From: GYS-P2D sp964414425
GTDB lineage: Bacteria; Bacteroidota; Bacteroidia; Chitinophagales; Saprospiraceae
Assembly (NCBI GenBank): GCA_964414425.1
Contig: CAYPWL010000005.1
Span: 62,001-126,000 of the forward strand
DNA: 64,000 nt
Reading direction: 5' to 3'
A program made the position numbers and the translations under genes. Shown here in pieces: positions 7,922 through 16,745 of the stretch (its first letter is position 1; every line of letters starts with the position of its first letter). The notes beneath the pieces were generated by a model. The model searched no databases and had not been told where the DNA came from. It worked only from the letters and a program-made list of their open reading frames with translations.

Positions 7922-9310
7922 TTAGATGAGCTTGGCAGCGGCGAGCATAGCCTTATCACTCATCCGCGGACCGATGAGTTGTAAGCCATGAGGCATGGAG
8001 TTGGGAGAAGTCTTTGGAGCCGATATAGCTGGGAGCCCGCAGATATTGGCTAAGACAGTAAATACATCAGATAGATAGATGCTCACAGGGTCATCTATAT
8101 TCTCTCCAATAGGCCATGCAACATCAGGCGTAGTAGGGATCAAAATAAAATCATGTTTCTGAAAGATATCTTGAATACGATCGGAAATTAATCGTCTTAC
8201 CTTTTGAGCTTTGTTGAAATAAGCATCAAAGTATCCAACACTGAGCACGAATGTGCCCATCATAATCCTACGTTTTACTTCAAGTCCGAAGCCTTTTGAG
8301 CGATTTTCGATGTATAATTCCTTGAGGTCTTTGCTTTGACTTTCTTGTAATCCATAGCGCAGCCCGTCATATCTATTGAGATTAGATGAGGCCTCAGCGG
8401 TCGTTAGGACATAATAACAAGGTACTAAGTGATTGAGTAGATCAAATGACACCTCGGTTACTTCATGTCCATCTGCTCGGAGCTGATCGATTTTGGATTG
8501 AAGAGACGCACGGATCTCTGGCGAAATGCTCTCGTGATGTAATGCTTCAGCGAAATACGTGAAGCGATATTTATCAGAGGTTTGTGGTTTATCTTTGATC
8601 TCGAGGCTGGTACTGTCCATGGGGTCATAGCCCTCAACCACAGCCAGTGCGGTAGAGATCAACTCCAAGTCTTTGGATAATAGTCCAATCTGATCAAACG
8701 AAGAGGCATAAGCGATTAAGCCATATCGAGAGATCCTCCCGTAAGTGGGTTTCATACCGTACACCCCGCAGAATGCAGCAGGTTGGCGTACCGATCCTCC
8801 GGTATCACTGCCAAAGGCTAATAGGCAAGTGTCCATCTGAACGGATACCGCTGCAGCGCCACTACTGCCACCAGGAACTCGAGTTGGATCTTGACCATTA
8901 AGTGTAGGGCCATAAGCACTATTCTCATTAGATGATCCCATGGCAAACTCATCACAATTAGTCCGACCGATGATGATCATATCCTGATCTAATCCAGACT
9001 GGAGAGCAGTGGCTGTAAATTGTGAGGTGAACCCCTTAAGCATATTAGACGATGCAGTAACCTGGTGATCTTTGTAGCAGATCACGTCTTTGACGCTTGC
9101 CACACAGCCGAATAGCTTGCCGAGCTGATCAGGGTTATCTTTTATTTTTTGATCAAGGGCTTTAGCTTGACTGATGGCTTCCTCTTCAAATACTTCTACA
9201 TAAATATTGAGATTGCGGCAGTCATCGATACGAGCGAGATATGAGGACATAAGCTCCACCATAGAAGTTGTACCGCCAAGAAGGTCCCTCTGTATCTGTG
9301 CTAATCCCAT
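7922..9310 (-). CDS. gatA: Asp-tRNA(Asn)/Glu-tRNA(Gln) amidotransferase subunit A
   Basis: A 462-residue amidase-signature protein. The Ser-cisSer-Lys triad can be placed as K74 (ASVKDV), S149 (VPGGSSGA) and S173 (DTGGSVRQP); the spacings 75 and 24 equal those of characterised GatA. It releases ammonia from glutamine for GatB to amidate mischarged Glu-tRNA(Gln) or Asp-tRNA(Asn). gatB and gatC are not in the window. It is the last gene of pheS-hisS-gatA, 13 bases after hisS. The C-terminus stops at MLAAAKLI, roughly 15-20 residues before the usual GatA end (the AxxxE...W segment), so the tail is short. The downstream bases do not restore it in the frames I read. Confidence 0.93.
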   Translation of the reverse strand: MGLAQIQRDLLGGTTSMVELMSSYLARIDDCRNLNIYVEVFEEEAISQAKALDQKIKDNPDQLGKLFGCVASVKDVICYKDHQVTASSNMLKGFTSQFTATALQSGLDQDMIIIGRTNCDEFAMGSSNENSAYGPTLNGQDPTRVPGGSSGAAAVSVQMDTCLLAFGSDTGGSVRQPAAFCGVYGMKPTYGRISRYGLIAYASSFDQIGLLSKDLELISTALAVVEGYDPMDSTSLEIKDKPQTSDKYRFTYFAEALHHESISPEIRASLQSKIDQLRADGHEVTEVSFDLLNHLVPCYYVLTTAEASSNLNRYDGLRYGLQESQSKDLKELYIENRSKGFGLEVKRRIMMGTFVLSVGYFDAYFNKAQKVRRLISDRIQDIFQKHDFILIPTTPDVAWPIGENIDDPVSIYLSDVFTVLANICGLPAISAPKTSPNSMPHGLQLIGPRMSDKAMLAAAKLI

Positions 9311-9323
9311 CCGTCTCTACTTT

Positions 9324-10670
9324 TTATGATTTCAATAATTCAATTGTCTGTGTTACTGACAATGACTGCTGGTCGCCAGACTGCAAGTTCTTTATACTCA
9401 GTGTCTGGTCTGACACCTCTTGATCCCCGATGATGAGGGCATACTTGAAGTCTCTGGCATTAGCATACTTCATCTGTTTTTTAAACTTGGCTGCTTCTGG
9501 ATAGATGTCTACCGAGACTCCAGCTTGTCGAAGTTGATGTGCACACTCAAAAGCATAATACAAAGAGGCTTCATCAAAAGACAGTAAGATTGCTATCGGA
9601 CCTTGGGACGGTATCGAGTCGAATTTACCTAACTCCTTCATTACGTCATAGATCCGCTCAGCGCCAAATGATATCCCCACCCCAGGCATATCCTTGAGGC
9701 CAAACTGACTGGTTAGATCATCATATCTGCCACCACCTCCAATACTACCGATCTGGACACCATCAGCAGTAACCTCAAATATGCAACCTGTGTAATAACT
9801 CAGTCCCCGTGCTAGGGTCAAGTCTAATCCAATATTATTGCTGACTCCGATAGGGTCGAGAAATTCGTGAAATTTCTTTAGCTCTCCCACGCCCTCCATA
9901 CCGATATCATTAGTCGCCAATAAACCAGCAACGTCGTCTAAAGAAGTGAGAGATAATGAATTCAAAATAGTCTTAGAGGCTTCTTCAGAAATGCCATTGG
10001 AGATCATCTCTGTTGTGACCTTATCGGGACCTATTTTATCCAACTTATCGATAGCGACGGCCATAGCTGCAAAGTGATCTTTAGCACCTGCTACTTCAGC
10101 TATTCCTTCAAGGATCTTGCGATTGTTGACTTTAATCGTTACCGCTATATCTAGGGCAGTAAATACCTCATCATAGATCTTAACTAACTCTGCTTCATAT
10201 AGCAGCGACTTAGATCCTACTACATCTACATCGCACTGATAGAACTCTTGATATCTACCTTTCTGTGGCTTATCTGCACGCCAGACAGGACTGATCGCAT
10301 ATCGCTTAAATGGAAAAGATAGATCGTTCTGATGCATCACCACATAGCGTGCGAATGGCACGGTGAGATCATAGCGCAGACCTCTCTTAGAGATAGAATT
10401 AGTCAGGCGCTTAGAATCTTTATTGTTGAGGGCTTCTTGATCCGCCTTGTTAAGATAGTCCCCATTATTGAGCACTTTGAATAAGAGTTGGTCCCCTTCT
10501 TCACCATACTTCCCGGTTAGTGTCGAGAGACTCTCCATAACAGGCGTCTCTATAGGGAGATATCCATACTTCTGAAATATGGCTTCGATCGTATTGAATA
10601 TATATCGACGATTCAGGACTTCTTCTGGGAGAAAATCTCTGGTGCCTTTTGGGATAGACGGTTTGCTCAT
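9324..10670 (-). CDS. hisS: Histidyl-tRNA synthetase
   Basis: A 448-residue class II synthetase beginning with the hallmark KGTRDFLPEE. Motif 2 is RADKPQKGRYQEFYQCDVDVVG, with the Arg and Glu that bind ATP. The histidine-specific loop LARGLSYYTG and motif 3 (MPGVGISFGAERIYDVM) follow. The C-terminal anticodon-binding domain (about 350-448) contains the expected FKKQMKYANARDFKYALIIG. It charges tRNA(His) in the cytoplasm. It lies 12 bases after pheS and 13 before gatA in one leftward operon of translation genes. Confidence 0.97.
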   Translation of the reverse strand: MSKPSIPKGTRDFLPEEVLNRRYIFNTIEAIFQKYGYLPIETPVMESLSTLTGKYGEEGDQLLFKVLNNGDYLNKADQEALNNKDSKRLTNSISKRGLRYDLTVPFARYVVMHQNDLSFPFKRYAISPVWRADKPQKGRYQEFYQCDVDVVGSKSLLYEAELVKIYDEVFTALDIAVTIKVNNRKILEGIAEVAGAKDHFAAMAVAIDKLDKIGPDKVTTEMISNGISEEASKTILNSLSLTSLDDVAGLLATNDIGMEGVGELKKFHEFLDPIGVSNNIGLDLTLARGLSYYTGCIFEVTADGVQIGSIGGGGRYDDLTSQFGLKDMPGVGISFGAERIYDVMKELGKFDSIPSQGPIAILLSFDEASLYYAFECAHQLRQAGVSVDIYPEAAKFKKQMKYANARDFKYALIIGDQEVSDQTLSIKNLQSGDQQSLSVTQTIELLKS

Positions 10671-10682
10671 ATCACTATTCGA

Positions 10683-11720
10683 TTACCACGCTGAACTGAA
10701 CTGACGCAAGAATCTGATGTCATTTTCAAATAACATTCTGATGTCTTTGATACCGTAGTTTTGTAGGGCAGTACGCTCAATACCGATACCAAAGGCATAA
10801 CCAGTGTATTTGTCGGGATCGATATCACAATTGGACAAGACATTTGGATCTACCATACCACAACCCAGTACCTCAAGCCAACCTGTACCCTTGGTGAGTT
10901 TGCGAGCCTCAGCAGTATCTGTACCCATCCATACATCCATCTCTGCACTTGGCTCTGTAAATGGAAAATAACTGGGTCTTAATCTGATTTCTGTCTGTGC
11001 ACCATACATCTCTCTAGCAAAATAGAGTAGTGTCTGCTTCATATCAGCGAATGACACATTCTCGTCAATGTATAGACCTTCTACTTGATGAAACTGACAG
11101 TGAGATCGCGCAGAGATCGTCTCATTACGATATACTCTCCCTGGAGCGATAATCCTTATTGGAGGTTTCTGAGTCGTCATAGCTCTCGCCTGTACCGACG
11201 AAGTATGGGTACGTAAGAGTCGCTCCGTGCTATTCATTAAGTAGAATGTATCCTGCATATCTCGAGCAGGATGATGCTCAGGCGTATTCATCGCGGTGAA
11301 ATTGTGCCAGTCATCTTCGATTTCACGATTCTCCGCTACGACGAATCCAAGGCGGCTGAATATATTGATCACACGATTGAGTACGAGACTGACCGGATGT
11401 CGAGAACCCAATCGGAGTTCTGCCGGAGGGGCCGTTAGGTCAAGATCCTGATATTTTTGCTCAGAATCTGCAGCATTGATGCTTGCGCTGAGTTCATCAT
11501 ACTTTTCTTGAGCAGTTGTTTTGACCTTATTCAGCAGCTGGCCAAAGTCACGCTTCTTCTCGTTAGGGATATTTCTAATCTCTCCGCCGAGAGGCTTGAG
11601 GATGTTTTTGCTCCCTAAGAATCTAATTCTGAACTGCTCCAAGGCATCAGCTTCTGTTATACTGGCACCGTTTATCTCTGATAAGAGTTCTTCGAGTTGA
11701 TCAAATACTGCAAGCGACAT
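10683..11720 (-). CDS. pheS: Phenylalanyl-tRNA synthetase alpha subunit
   Basis: The open frame extends to 11774, but the ATG at 11720 (MSLAVFDQLEEL) is chosen. It matches the family start and lies about 16 bases after the predicted transcription start, whereas the longer version would begin inside the promoter. The 345-residue product has the N-terminal coiled coil (to about 90). The catalytic core includes ENREIEDDWHNFTAMN, HHPARDMQDTFYL, SHCQFHQVEGLYID and a C-terminal GIGIERTALQNYG motif 3. It forms the alpha2beta2 enzyme with PheT, which is not in this window. First gene of pheS-hisS-gatA. Confidence 0.95.
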   Translation of the reverse strand: MSLAVFDQLEELLSEINGASITEADALEQFRIRFLGSKNILKPLGGEIRNIPNEKKRDFGQLLNKVKTTAQEKYDELSASINAADSEQKYQDLDLTAPPAELRLGSRHPVSLVLNRVINIFSRLGFVVAENREIEDDWHNFTAMNTPEHHPARDMQDTFYLMNSTERLLRTHTSSVQARAMTTQKPPIRIIAPGRVYRNETISARSHCQFHQVEGLYIDENVSFADMKQTLLYFAREMYGAQTEIRLRPSYFPFTEPSAEMDVWMGTDTAEARKLTKGTGWLEVLGCGMVDPNVLSNCDIDPDKYTGYAFGIGIERTALQNYGIKDIRMLFENDIRFLRQFSSAW

Positions 11721-11742
11721 GCTCCGGATTATATTTAGCCCA

Positions 11743-11774
11743 CAAAGGTATACCGATTGCCGCAATATGCCCAA
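11743..11774 (-). promoter_or_regulatory. Promoter of the pheS-hisS-gatA operon
   Basis: Leftward TTG (11772-11774), 21-base spacer and TACCTTTG (11743-11750) matches the Bacteroidota vegetative promoter (TTG / TAnnTTTG). The predicted start near 11736 leaves a leader of about 16 bases before the pheS ATG at 11720, and this decides the pheS start. Confidence 0.65.
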
Positions 11775-11820
11775 TCTAAGTCAAGCTCATAGAGTGACAC
11801 CTAATCATTATCATTGTGAT

Positions 11821-13011
11821 ATGGCATCTCGATATCGTCAGATTGCATATTACGCTCTGTTTTGTATGATCCCAGCGATCATATATTCTAAGGCATTGAT
11901 TACAATATGCTATGTCATTATCGTGATCGCAGCCATCATGATTCAAGTCCAAAAAAGGACTTTTTCTTTTAATAAATCTCTTGCCGCCCTTTGCTTAATA
12001 GGCATATCTATAGTGCTATCTGGCATCAATAGTGACAATACAGGACAGTGGTGGCATCATACCGTGATTAAGCTGCCATTCTTAGTGATACCATTTGCCT
12101 TCATGGTGTTGAGGCCAATATCCAGAGATATGATTCGCACGATGCACTTGATCTTAGTGGTTGTACTGAGTATATCTGCTGTGCCACCATTGTTAGATAT
12201 CCTTCAAAATCACCAAGAGATCCTGGATCGACTATCTCGTGGTCAGCCTGTAAGTACACCGATAGAGCACGTCAAGTACAGCATGTTTATGGCATATGGG
12301 GTCATCAGTGCTCTGCTTTGGTTGGTCTATTATAGGTCAGAGCTATCTTCTTCACATGTGAAATGCTTTGGTATAGGAGCTTCGTTTCTCTTTGTAGTGA
12401 TGCACCTTTTGGCAGTGAGGACGGGCTTGGTAATAGTCTATGCATCGCTGGCTTTCTTTGCAATTCATGCAGCCTGGATTAAGCAGATATCTCGGAGACA
12501 AGTTGCTATAGCCATGACTGCCGCTGTAATCGTAATGTATCTATTGAGTCTGACGCCTATGATTCAGACTAAGCTGGGATATATGTTCTACGATTGGGAG
12601 CAGTATGCGATTGATGGAGGTGTTAACTATTCTGATTCTGAGCGTCTGTTTTCGCTACAGACAGGATGCGAGCTCTTTAGAGATAATCTGTTTTTGGGTA
12701 CAGGTATCGGTGATCTCTACGACTCGTGTTTTGAGATATATAGACAGCAGTCGAGGTCGGACTTGGTCAATTACCCACATAGTCAATATATCTATCAGTT
12801 AGCGGGAACAGGTCTTGTAGGAATTATCCTGTTTATAGGAGGATTCTTGTATCCCTTAACAAGAAAGAGCAACAAGTATTACTACCTGTTGCTCGCTCTG
12901 TATATCAATTATGCCCTTTCTTTTTTGGTAGAAAATAGCTTTGAGCGGTCTATCAGTGTGGCCTTCTTCTTGGCCTTTGTCGCCATGCTATTGTCCAGCG
13001 CTGAGGACTAA
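11821..13011 (+). CDS. O-antigen ligase family membrane protein (Wzy_C-like)
   Basis: About 396 residues from the ATG at 11821; ATGs at 11719 and 11767 are in frame but add a polar extension that overlaps pheS and its promoter, so the shorter start is preferred. The protein has roughly ten hydrophobic helices. A large extracytoplasmic loop between about 255 and 325 ends in NYPHSQYIYQLAGTGLVG with the family's conserved His (about 320). This is the Wzy_C/WaaL architecture: ligation or polymerisation of lipid-linked glycans at the periplasmic face of the inner membrane. No glycosyltransferases lie nearby, so whether it is a ligase, polymerase or protein O-oligosaccharyltransferase cannot be decided. 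Its end overlaps the convergent rpoN stop by four bases. Confidence 0.85.
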   Translation: MASRYRQIAYYALFCMIPAIIYSKALITICYVIIVIAAIMIQVQKRTFSFNKSLAALCLIGISIVLSGINSDNTGQWWHHTVIKLPFLVIPFAFMVLRPISRDMIRTMHLILVVVLSISAVPPLLDILQNHQEILDRLSRGQPVSTPIEHVKYSMFMAYGVISALLWLVYYRSELSSSHVKCFGIGASFLFVVMHLLAVRTGLVIVYASLAFFAIHAAWIKQISRRQVAIAMTAAVIVMYLLSLTPMIQTKLGYMFYDWEQYAIDGGVNYSDSERLFSLQTGCELFRDNLFLGTGIGDLYDSCFEIYRQQSRSDLVNYPHSQYIYQLAGTGLVGIILFIGGFLYPLTRKSNKYYYLLLALYINYALSFLVENSFERSISVAFFLAFVAMLLSSAED

Positions 13012-14510
13012 AGTTCTTTGCGTAATCTCGCTACCGGGATATGTAGTTGCTCTCTATATTTAGCTACTGTACGGCGTGCGATGTTATATCCTTTTTCTTG
13101 TAGGAGATCCTTGAGCTTTTCATCAGAGAGAGGCTTTCTTTTATCTTCTGTTCCGATGATGTCATTAAGGATGTTCTTCACCTCAAGCGTAGAGACTTCT
13201 TCGCCAGATTTAGTCTGGATAGACTCAGAGAAGAAATCTTTTAGTCTTTTAGTACCAAACTCGGTCTGAACAAACTTGCTATTAGCCACCCTTGATACTG
13301 TTGAGATATCGAGACCTGTAACTTCTGCGATGTCTTTTAGGATCATTGGCTTGATGCGACGCTCATCACCAGTTCTGAAGAAATCTTCCTGATACTGCAT
13401 GATAGTATACATGGTATTGTGGAGCGTCTCTTGTCTTTGTTTGATCGCATCGATAAACCATTTAGCGGAGTCAATTTTCTGCTTTATAAACATCACAGCC
13501 TCCTTCTCTTGCTTGGTACTTTTTCTGCTTTGTGTATTGTCTTTATACCCTTTGAGGATATCGACATAATTATCACTGATCCTAAGATCAGGAGCATTTT
13601 TATTATTGAGCGTGAGCTCTAAGTCTCCATTGCGATTGAGGATCGTAAAGTCAGGTACGATATATTGATTGACCGTTCCTTTGCCATTTACTGAACCGTT
13701 AAAGGCACTGGCCGGCTTCGGGTTTAATTTTAGAATCTCATCAATTGCATCTTTCAATTCAGAGTCTGATAATCCTAACGACCTTTTTAATCTGGTATAA
13801 TGCTTCTTAGAAAACTCATTAAAGTATTTACTAAGGATCTTGTTCGCTATGTTCTTGACTTTTAATCGAGCTGGATCCTCTACGTACTCAAACTTAGTGT
13901 CGAGTTGGATGATCAGAGACTCTTGCAAATCACGAGCACCTATACCTACTGGCTCAAGACGCTGTACACGGACAAGCATGCTCTCTATATCTGCTACAGT
14001 TACTTCAAGACTCTGTGTGAATAGGATATCATCAACGATGGCTTCCGGCTCTCTTCTGAGATAACCATCTTCATCGATACTGCCTACGATCTGATGTGCG
14101 ACGATGGCTTGAGTTTCATCTTCAAATTCCATCATACCCAACTGCATAACCAGGTGCTCATGGAAGCTGGCATGTACGGCCACCGGTGCCGCTTTTTCTT
14201 CATCTTCTACGAAGTAATCCCCTTTGAGCTTGTATAACGACGGATCATCATCAAGATAGTCCGATAGATAATCATCCAGTTCAAAATCTTCTTCAGATGC
14301 TTTGGTCTCTTCATCACTACTATAATCGTCTTCGTTGATGTCAAATACCTCGTTGTAGTCTTCACTCTCCTCTAAGGCTGGATTGGCCTCGAGTTCTTCC
14401 TTTATCCTTTGATCAAGTGTCGCAGTTGGTATCTGAAGCAACTTCATCAGCTGGATTTGCTGAGGAGATAGCTTTTGTACCATCTTTTGTGATAAACTCT
14501 GTCGTAACAT
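13008..14510 (-). CDS. rpoN: RNA polymerase sigma-54 factor
   Basis: A 500-residue protein. The Gln/Leu-rich region I is at 1-50 (QSLSQKMVQKLSPQQIQLMK), which holds the polymerase silent until an activator acts. An acidic region II (50-110) is followed by the core-binding domain. The DNA-binding end has helix-turn-helix LKDIAEVTGLDISTVSRVAN and the invariant RpoN box ARRTVAKYRE (478-487). Sigma-54 reads -24/-12 promoters and needs an AAA+ enhancer-binding protein; none is encoded in this window. It is divergent from the aminopeptidase gene across a 175-base intergenic region that contains an inverted repeat. Confidence 0.97.
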   Translation of the reverse strand: MLRQSLSQKMVQKLSPQQIQLMKLLQIPTATLDQRIKEELEANPALEESEDYNEVFDINEDDYSSDEETKASEEDFELDDYLSDYLDDDPSLYKLKGDYFVEDEEKAAPVAVHASFHEHLVMQLGMMEFEDETQAIVAHQIVGSIDEDGYLRREPEAIVDDILFTQSLEVTVADIESMLVRVQRLEPVGIGARDLQESLIIQLDTKFEYVEDPARLKVKNIANKILSKYFNEFSKKHYTRLKRSLGLSDSELKDAIDEILKLNPKPASAFNGSVNGKGTVNQYIVPDFTILNRNGDLELTLNNKNAPDLRISDNYVDILKGYKDNTQSRKSTKQEKEAVMFIKQKIDSAKWFIDAIKQRQETLHNTMYTIMQYQEDFFRTGDERRIKPMILKDIAEVTGLDISTVSRVANSKFVQTEFGTKRLKDFFSESIQTKSGEEVSTLEVKNILNDIIGTEDKRKPLSDEKLKDLLQEKGYNIARRTVAKYREQLHIPVARLRKEL

Positions 14511-14579
14511 CTGCAGTTTTCGTTGTGTAAAGTTATACTTATACCTTACGATTTAGAGAAACATAATCTTGTCGAAATC

Positions 14580-14617
14580 GGTTCTCAAGTCAGTACTTTT
14601 TTAAAAAGCTGAGAACC
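14580..14617. repeat. Inverted repeat between rpoN and the aminopeptidase gene
   Basis: GGTTCTCA (14580-14587) and TGAGAACC (14610-14617) form a perfect 8-base inverted repeat with a 22-base AT-rich spacer. It sits in the divergent intergenic region 14511-14685, which holds no gene. It may be an operator or a weak hairpin; there is no T-tract for termination. Confidence 0.4.
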
Positions 14618-14685
14618 TGATGTAAACATATTAAAAATAAATGTAATATGATATCTATTCAGATACAACAAATTGCGTGCCAAAT

Positions 14686-16437
14686 ATGAATAATCCAAAA
14701 TTGAAAGAAATTGTAGCAAGAATGAAGGAACGGGATGTTGCGGCACTCATTATACCGTTGACAGATCCTCATATGAGCGAATACATTGGTGATCAATGGA
14801 AGTTTTTGGAGTGGCTAAGTGGATTTACGGGTTCAGCAGGAACACTGGTTGTAACTATGGATTATGCGGGACTGTGGACTGACTCTCGATATTTTATACA
14901 AGCAGAACAGGAACTCCATGGCACAGGTATACAATTGCAGCGATATATAAAAAAGGAGGATCACTATGCCAATTGGATCCTACGCCATATCGAGCAAGGG
15001 TCAACTATAGCCCTCGACGGAAGGATGTTTTCGATAGCGCAAATTGAAAACCTCAAGAAGATGCTCAAGCCTAAGAACTATGACTACAAGTTCAATTTTA
15101 AAGCGATAGATTCTTGCTGGGGAGCTGAGCGACCCAAACCCAAGTCGAAGAAGATTTTCCTGTTTGATAATCGTTATGCTGGCACACCCCGAAAAAATAA
15201 AATTTCAGAACTCAGAAAAGTAATCACTGCGGCATCCGCTGATTGGTCCTTGATCAGTGCGTTAGACGAGATAGCATGGCTACTGAATCTCAGAGGTAGA
15301 GATATTGATTTCAACCCCCTATTTTATGCTTACCTATTGATTGGTACAGATGACTCTTACTTATTTATTGATGAGGAGAAGCTACCTGAGGCAGTAAGAA
15401 GGGTGTTGGAGTCTGAGGATATCTATATAGAGGACTACGATTGCATCTGGCAATTGTCAGATATCGCTTATGGCAAGATCATCATTGATAAAGAAGCGAC
15501 AAGTATATCTGTGCAAGATCAATTGAGATCAGATCAATGGATCTATAAAGACTCCTATGTCAAGCACGCTAAGGCTGTCAAATCGACGATCGAGATACAG
15601 CATATCCACGATGCGATGGTCCAAGATGGTGTAGCACTGAGTCAGGCATTTTACTGGTTGGAGCAACAAGAAGATGGAACTGTAACCGAGTATGACTTTT
15701 CGGATCAGATCATGCAGTGCCGCAAAAAGCAATTGGGATATTATGGAGAAAGTTTCCCAGCCATTGTCGGTGCTGATGACAATGGAGCTATAGTCCATTA
15801 CAGACCTACACAGGAGTCTGCTAAAACTATCGGACCTGACAGTATCATCCTCTGTGATAGTGGTGGCCAATATCTCAATGGAACAACGGATATCACAAGG
15901 ATAATCGCTATGGGATCCGTCTCTGATCAATTTAAAGAGCATTATACATTAGTATTAAAAGGCCATATAGCCCTGGCACGATTGACTTTTCCTATCGGTA
16001 CTACGGGTGGTCAAATAGATCTACTGGCTCGACAAGCACTATGGAGTCATGGGTTAAACTTTGGTCATGGTACCGGTCATGGGGTCGGTTATTTTCTCAA
16101 TGTGCATGAAGGTCCACAGGGCATCAGTCCTCGTAATCAAATACCATTGAAAGCAGGTATGCTTACCTCTAATGAACCCGGATATTACTTAGAGGGATCC
16201 TATGGCATAAGGATCGAGAACCTCATCCTTGTTGAGGAGTCTGAGTATGAGGGTTTTTTACAATTTCGCACAGTGACTTATTTCCCGCTTAGAACAGACC
16301 TGGTCAATGCTAGCCTGCTTGATCCTGGCGAGATCATCTGGCTCAATGAGTATAATCGATCTGTGTATGAGATTTTATCCCCACATCTCGATGAGCAGAT
16401 TAGGGGCTGGTTAGAGCACCATTGTTCTACGACATAA
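14686..16437 (+). CDS. Xaa-Pro aminopeptidase, M24B family
   Basis: The ATG at 14686 gives 583 residues; a GTG three codons upstream is also in frame. There are two creatinase-like N-terminal domains (about 1-150 and 155-300; YIGDQWKFLEWLSGFTGSAG is typical of the eukaryotic-type long form). The pita-bread catalytic domain has metal ligands visible as Asp in CDSGGQYLNGTTDITR (two Asp), His in HGTGHGVGYFLNVHEGP, and Glu in TSNEPGYY and GIRIENLILV. It removes N-terminal residues preceding proline using two Mn ions, in the cytoplasm as no signal peptide is present. The C-terminal DUF-like extension ends WLNEYNRSVYEILSPHL as in other long-form APP1 enzymes. Confidence 0.95.
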   Translation: MNNPKLKEIVARMKERDVAALIIPLTDPHMSEYIGDQWKFLEWLSGFTGSAGTLVVTMDYAGLWTDSRYFIQAEQELHGTGIQLQRYIKKEDHYANWILRHIEQGSTIALDGRMFSIAQIENLKKMLKPKNYDYKFNFKAIDSCWGAERPKPKSKKIFLFDNRYAGTPRKNKISELRKVITAASADWSLISALDEIAWLLNLRGRDIDFNPLFYAYLLIGTDDSYLFIDEEKLPEAVRRVLESEDIYIEDYDCIWQLSDIAYGKIIIDKEATSISVQDQLRSDQWIYKDSYVKHAKAVKSTIEIQHIHDAMVQDGVALSQAFYWLEQQEDGTVTEYDFSDQIMQCRKKQLGYYGESFPAIVGADDNGAIVHYRPTQESAKTIGPDSIILCDSGGQYLNGTTDITRIIAMGSVSDQFKEHYTLVLKGHIALARLTFPIGTTGGQIDLLARQALWSHGLNFGHGTGHGVGYFLNVHEGPQGISPRNQIPLKAGMLTSNEPGYYLEGSYGIRIENLILVEESEYEGFLQFRTVTYFPLRTDLVNASLLDPGEIIWLNEYNRSVYEILSPHLDEQIRGWLEHHCSTT

Positions 16438-16555
16438 CTGATTGTATTTGAGTTCGGTTTTATTTTTATTCAGTCAAGATTGACTAAGCTTGATAAAAGG
16501 TCAATCATATTGAGAGAATATCCTTTTCTTTGCAGTTCATAAGTTATTATATACC

Positions 16556-16690
16556 ATGTCACACGGACCTGAAGAAATTAATTACGAACGCAAAGGAAAC
16601 TGTATGATCTGGGCTTTCACGCTCATCTTTCTCTTTATTATCATGCTGATTTGGGTGTATAACCAAAATTTTAATTTCCTACCACAATAA
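16556..16690 (+). CDS. Small single-pass membrane protein (44 aa)
   Basis: ATG at 16556, TAA at 16688-16690. The product is polar for the first 16 residues (MSHGPEEINYERKG), then has one strongly hydrophobic helix of about 18 residues (WAFTLIFLFIIMLIWVY) and a short NFNFLPQ tail. The charge pattern (basic R/K just before the helix) predicts the N-terminus inside. It stands alone between the aminopeptidase and mscS, 118 bases after the former, and stops just before the mscS terminator. I do not recognise the family. The clean helix, ATG and compact spacing favour a real gene, but no homologue can be checked here. Confidence 0.55.
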   Translation: MSHGPEEINYERKGNCMIWAFTLIFLFIIMLIWVYNQNFNFLPQ

Positions 16691-16724
16691 AAAAAGCCCG
16701 CAGTCTTGTGGAGATTGCAGGCTT
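16691..16724 (-). terminator. Rho-independent terminator of mscS
   Basis: Arms 16694-16706 and 16712-16724 pair over about 13 bases with two non-Watson-Crick positions that are G-T wobbles on the minus strand. A T-run follows leftward (A-run 16689-16695 on the plus strand). It lies 22 bases after the mscS stop. Confidence 0.8.
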
Positions 16725-16745
16725 ATACATTTAGTTCAACTATAA

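Noticed and set aside
16472..16506. AGTCAA-GA-TTGACT and GATTGAC ... GTCAATC repeats after the aminopeptidase, considered as terminator
   Set aside because: The stems compete with each other and no T-tract follows; kept only as an unexplained palindrome in the spacer before the 44-residue gene.
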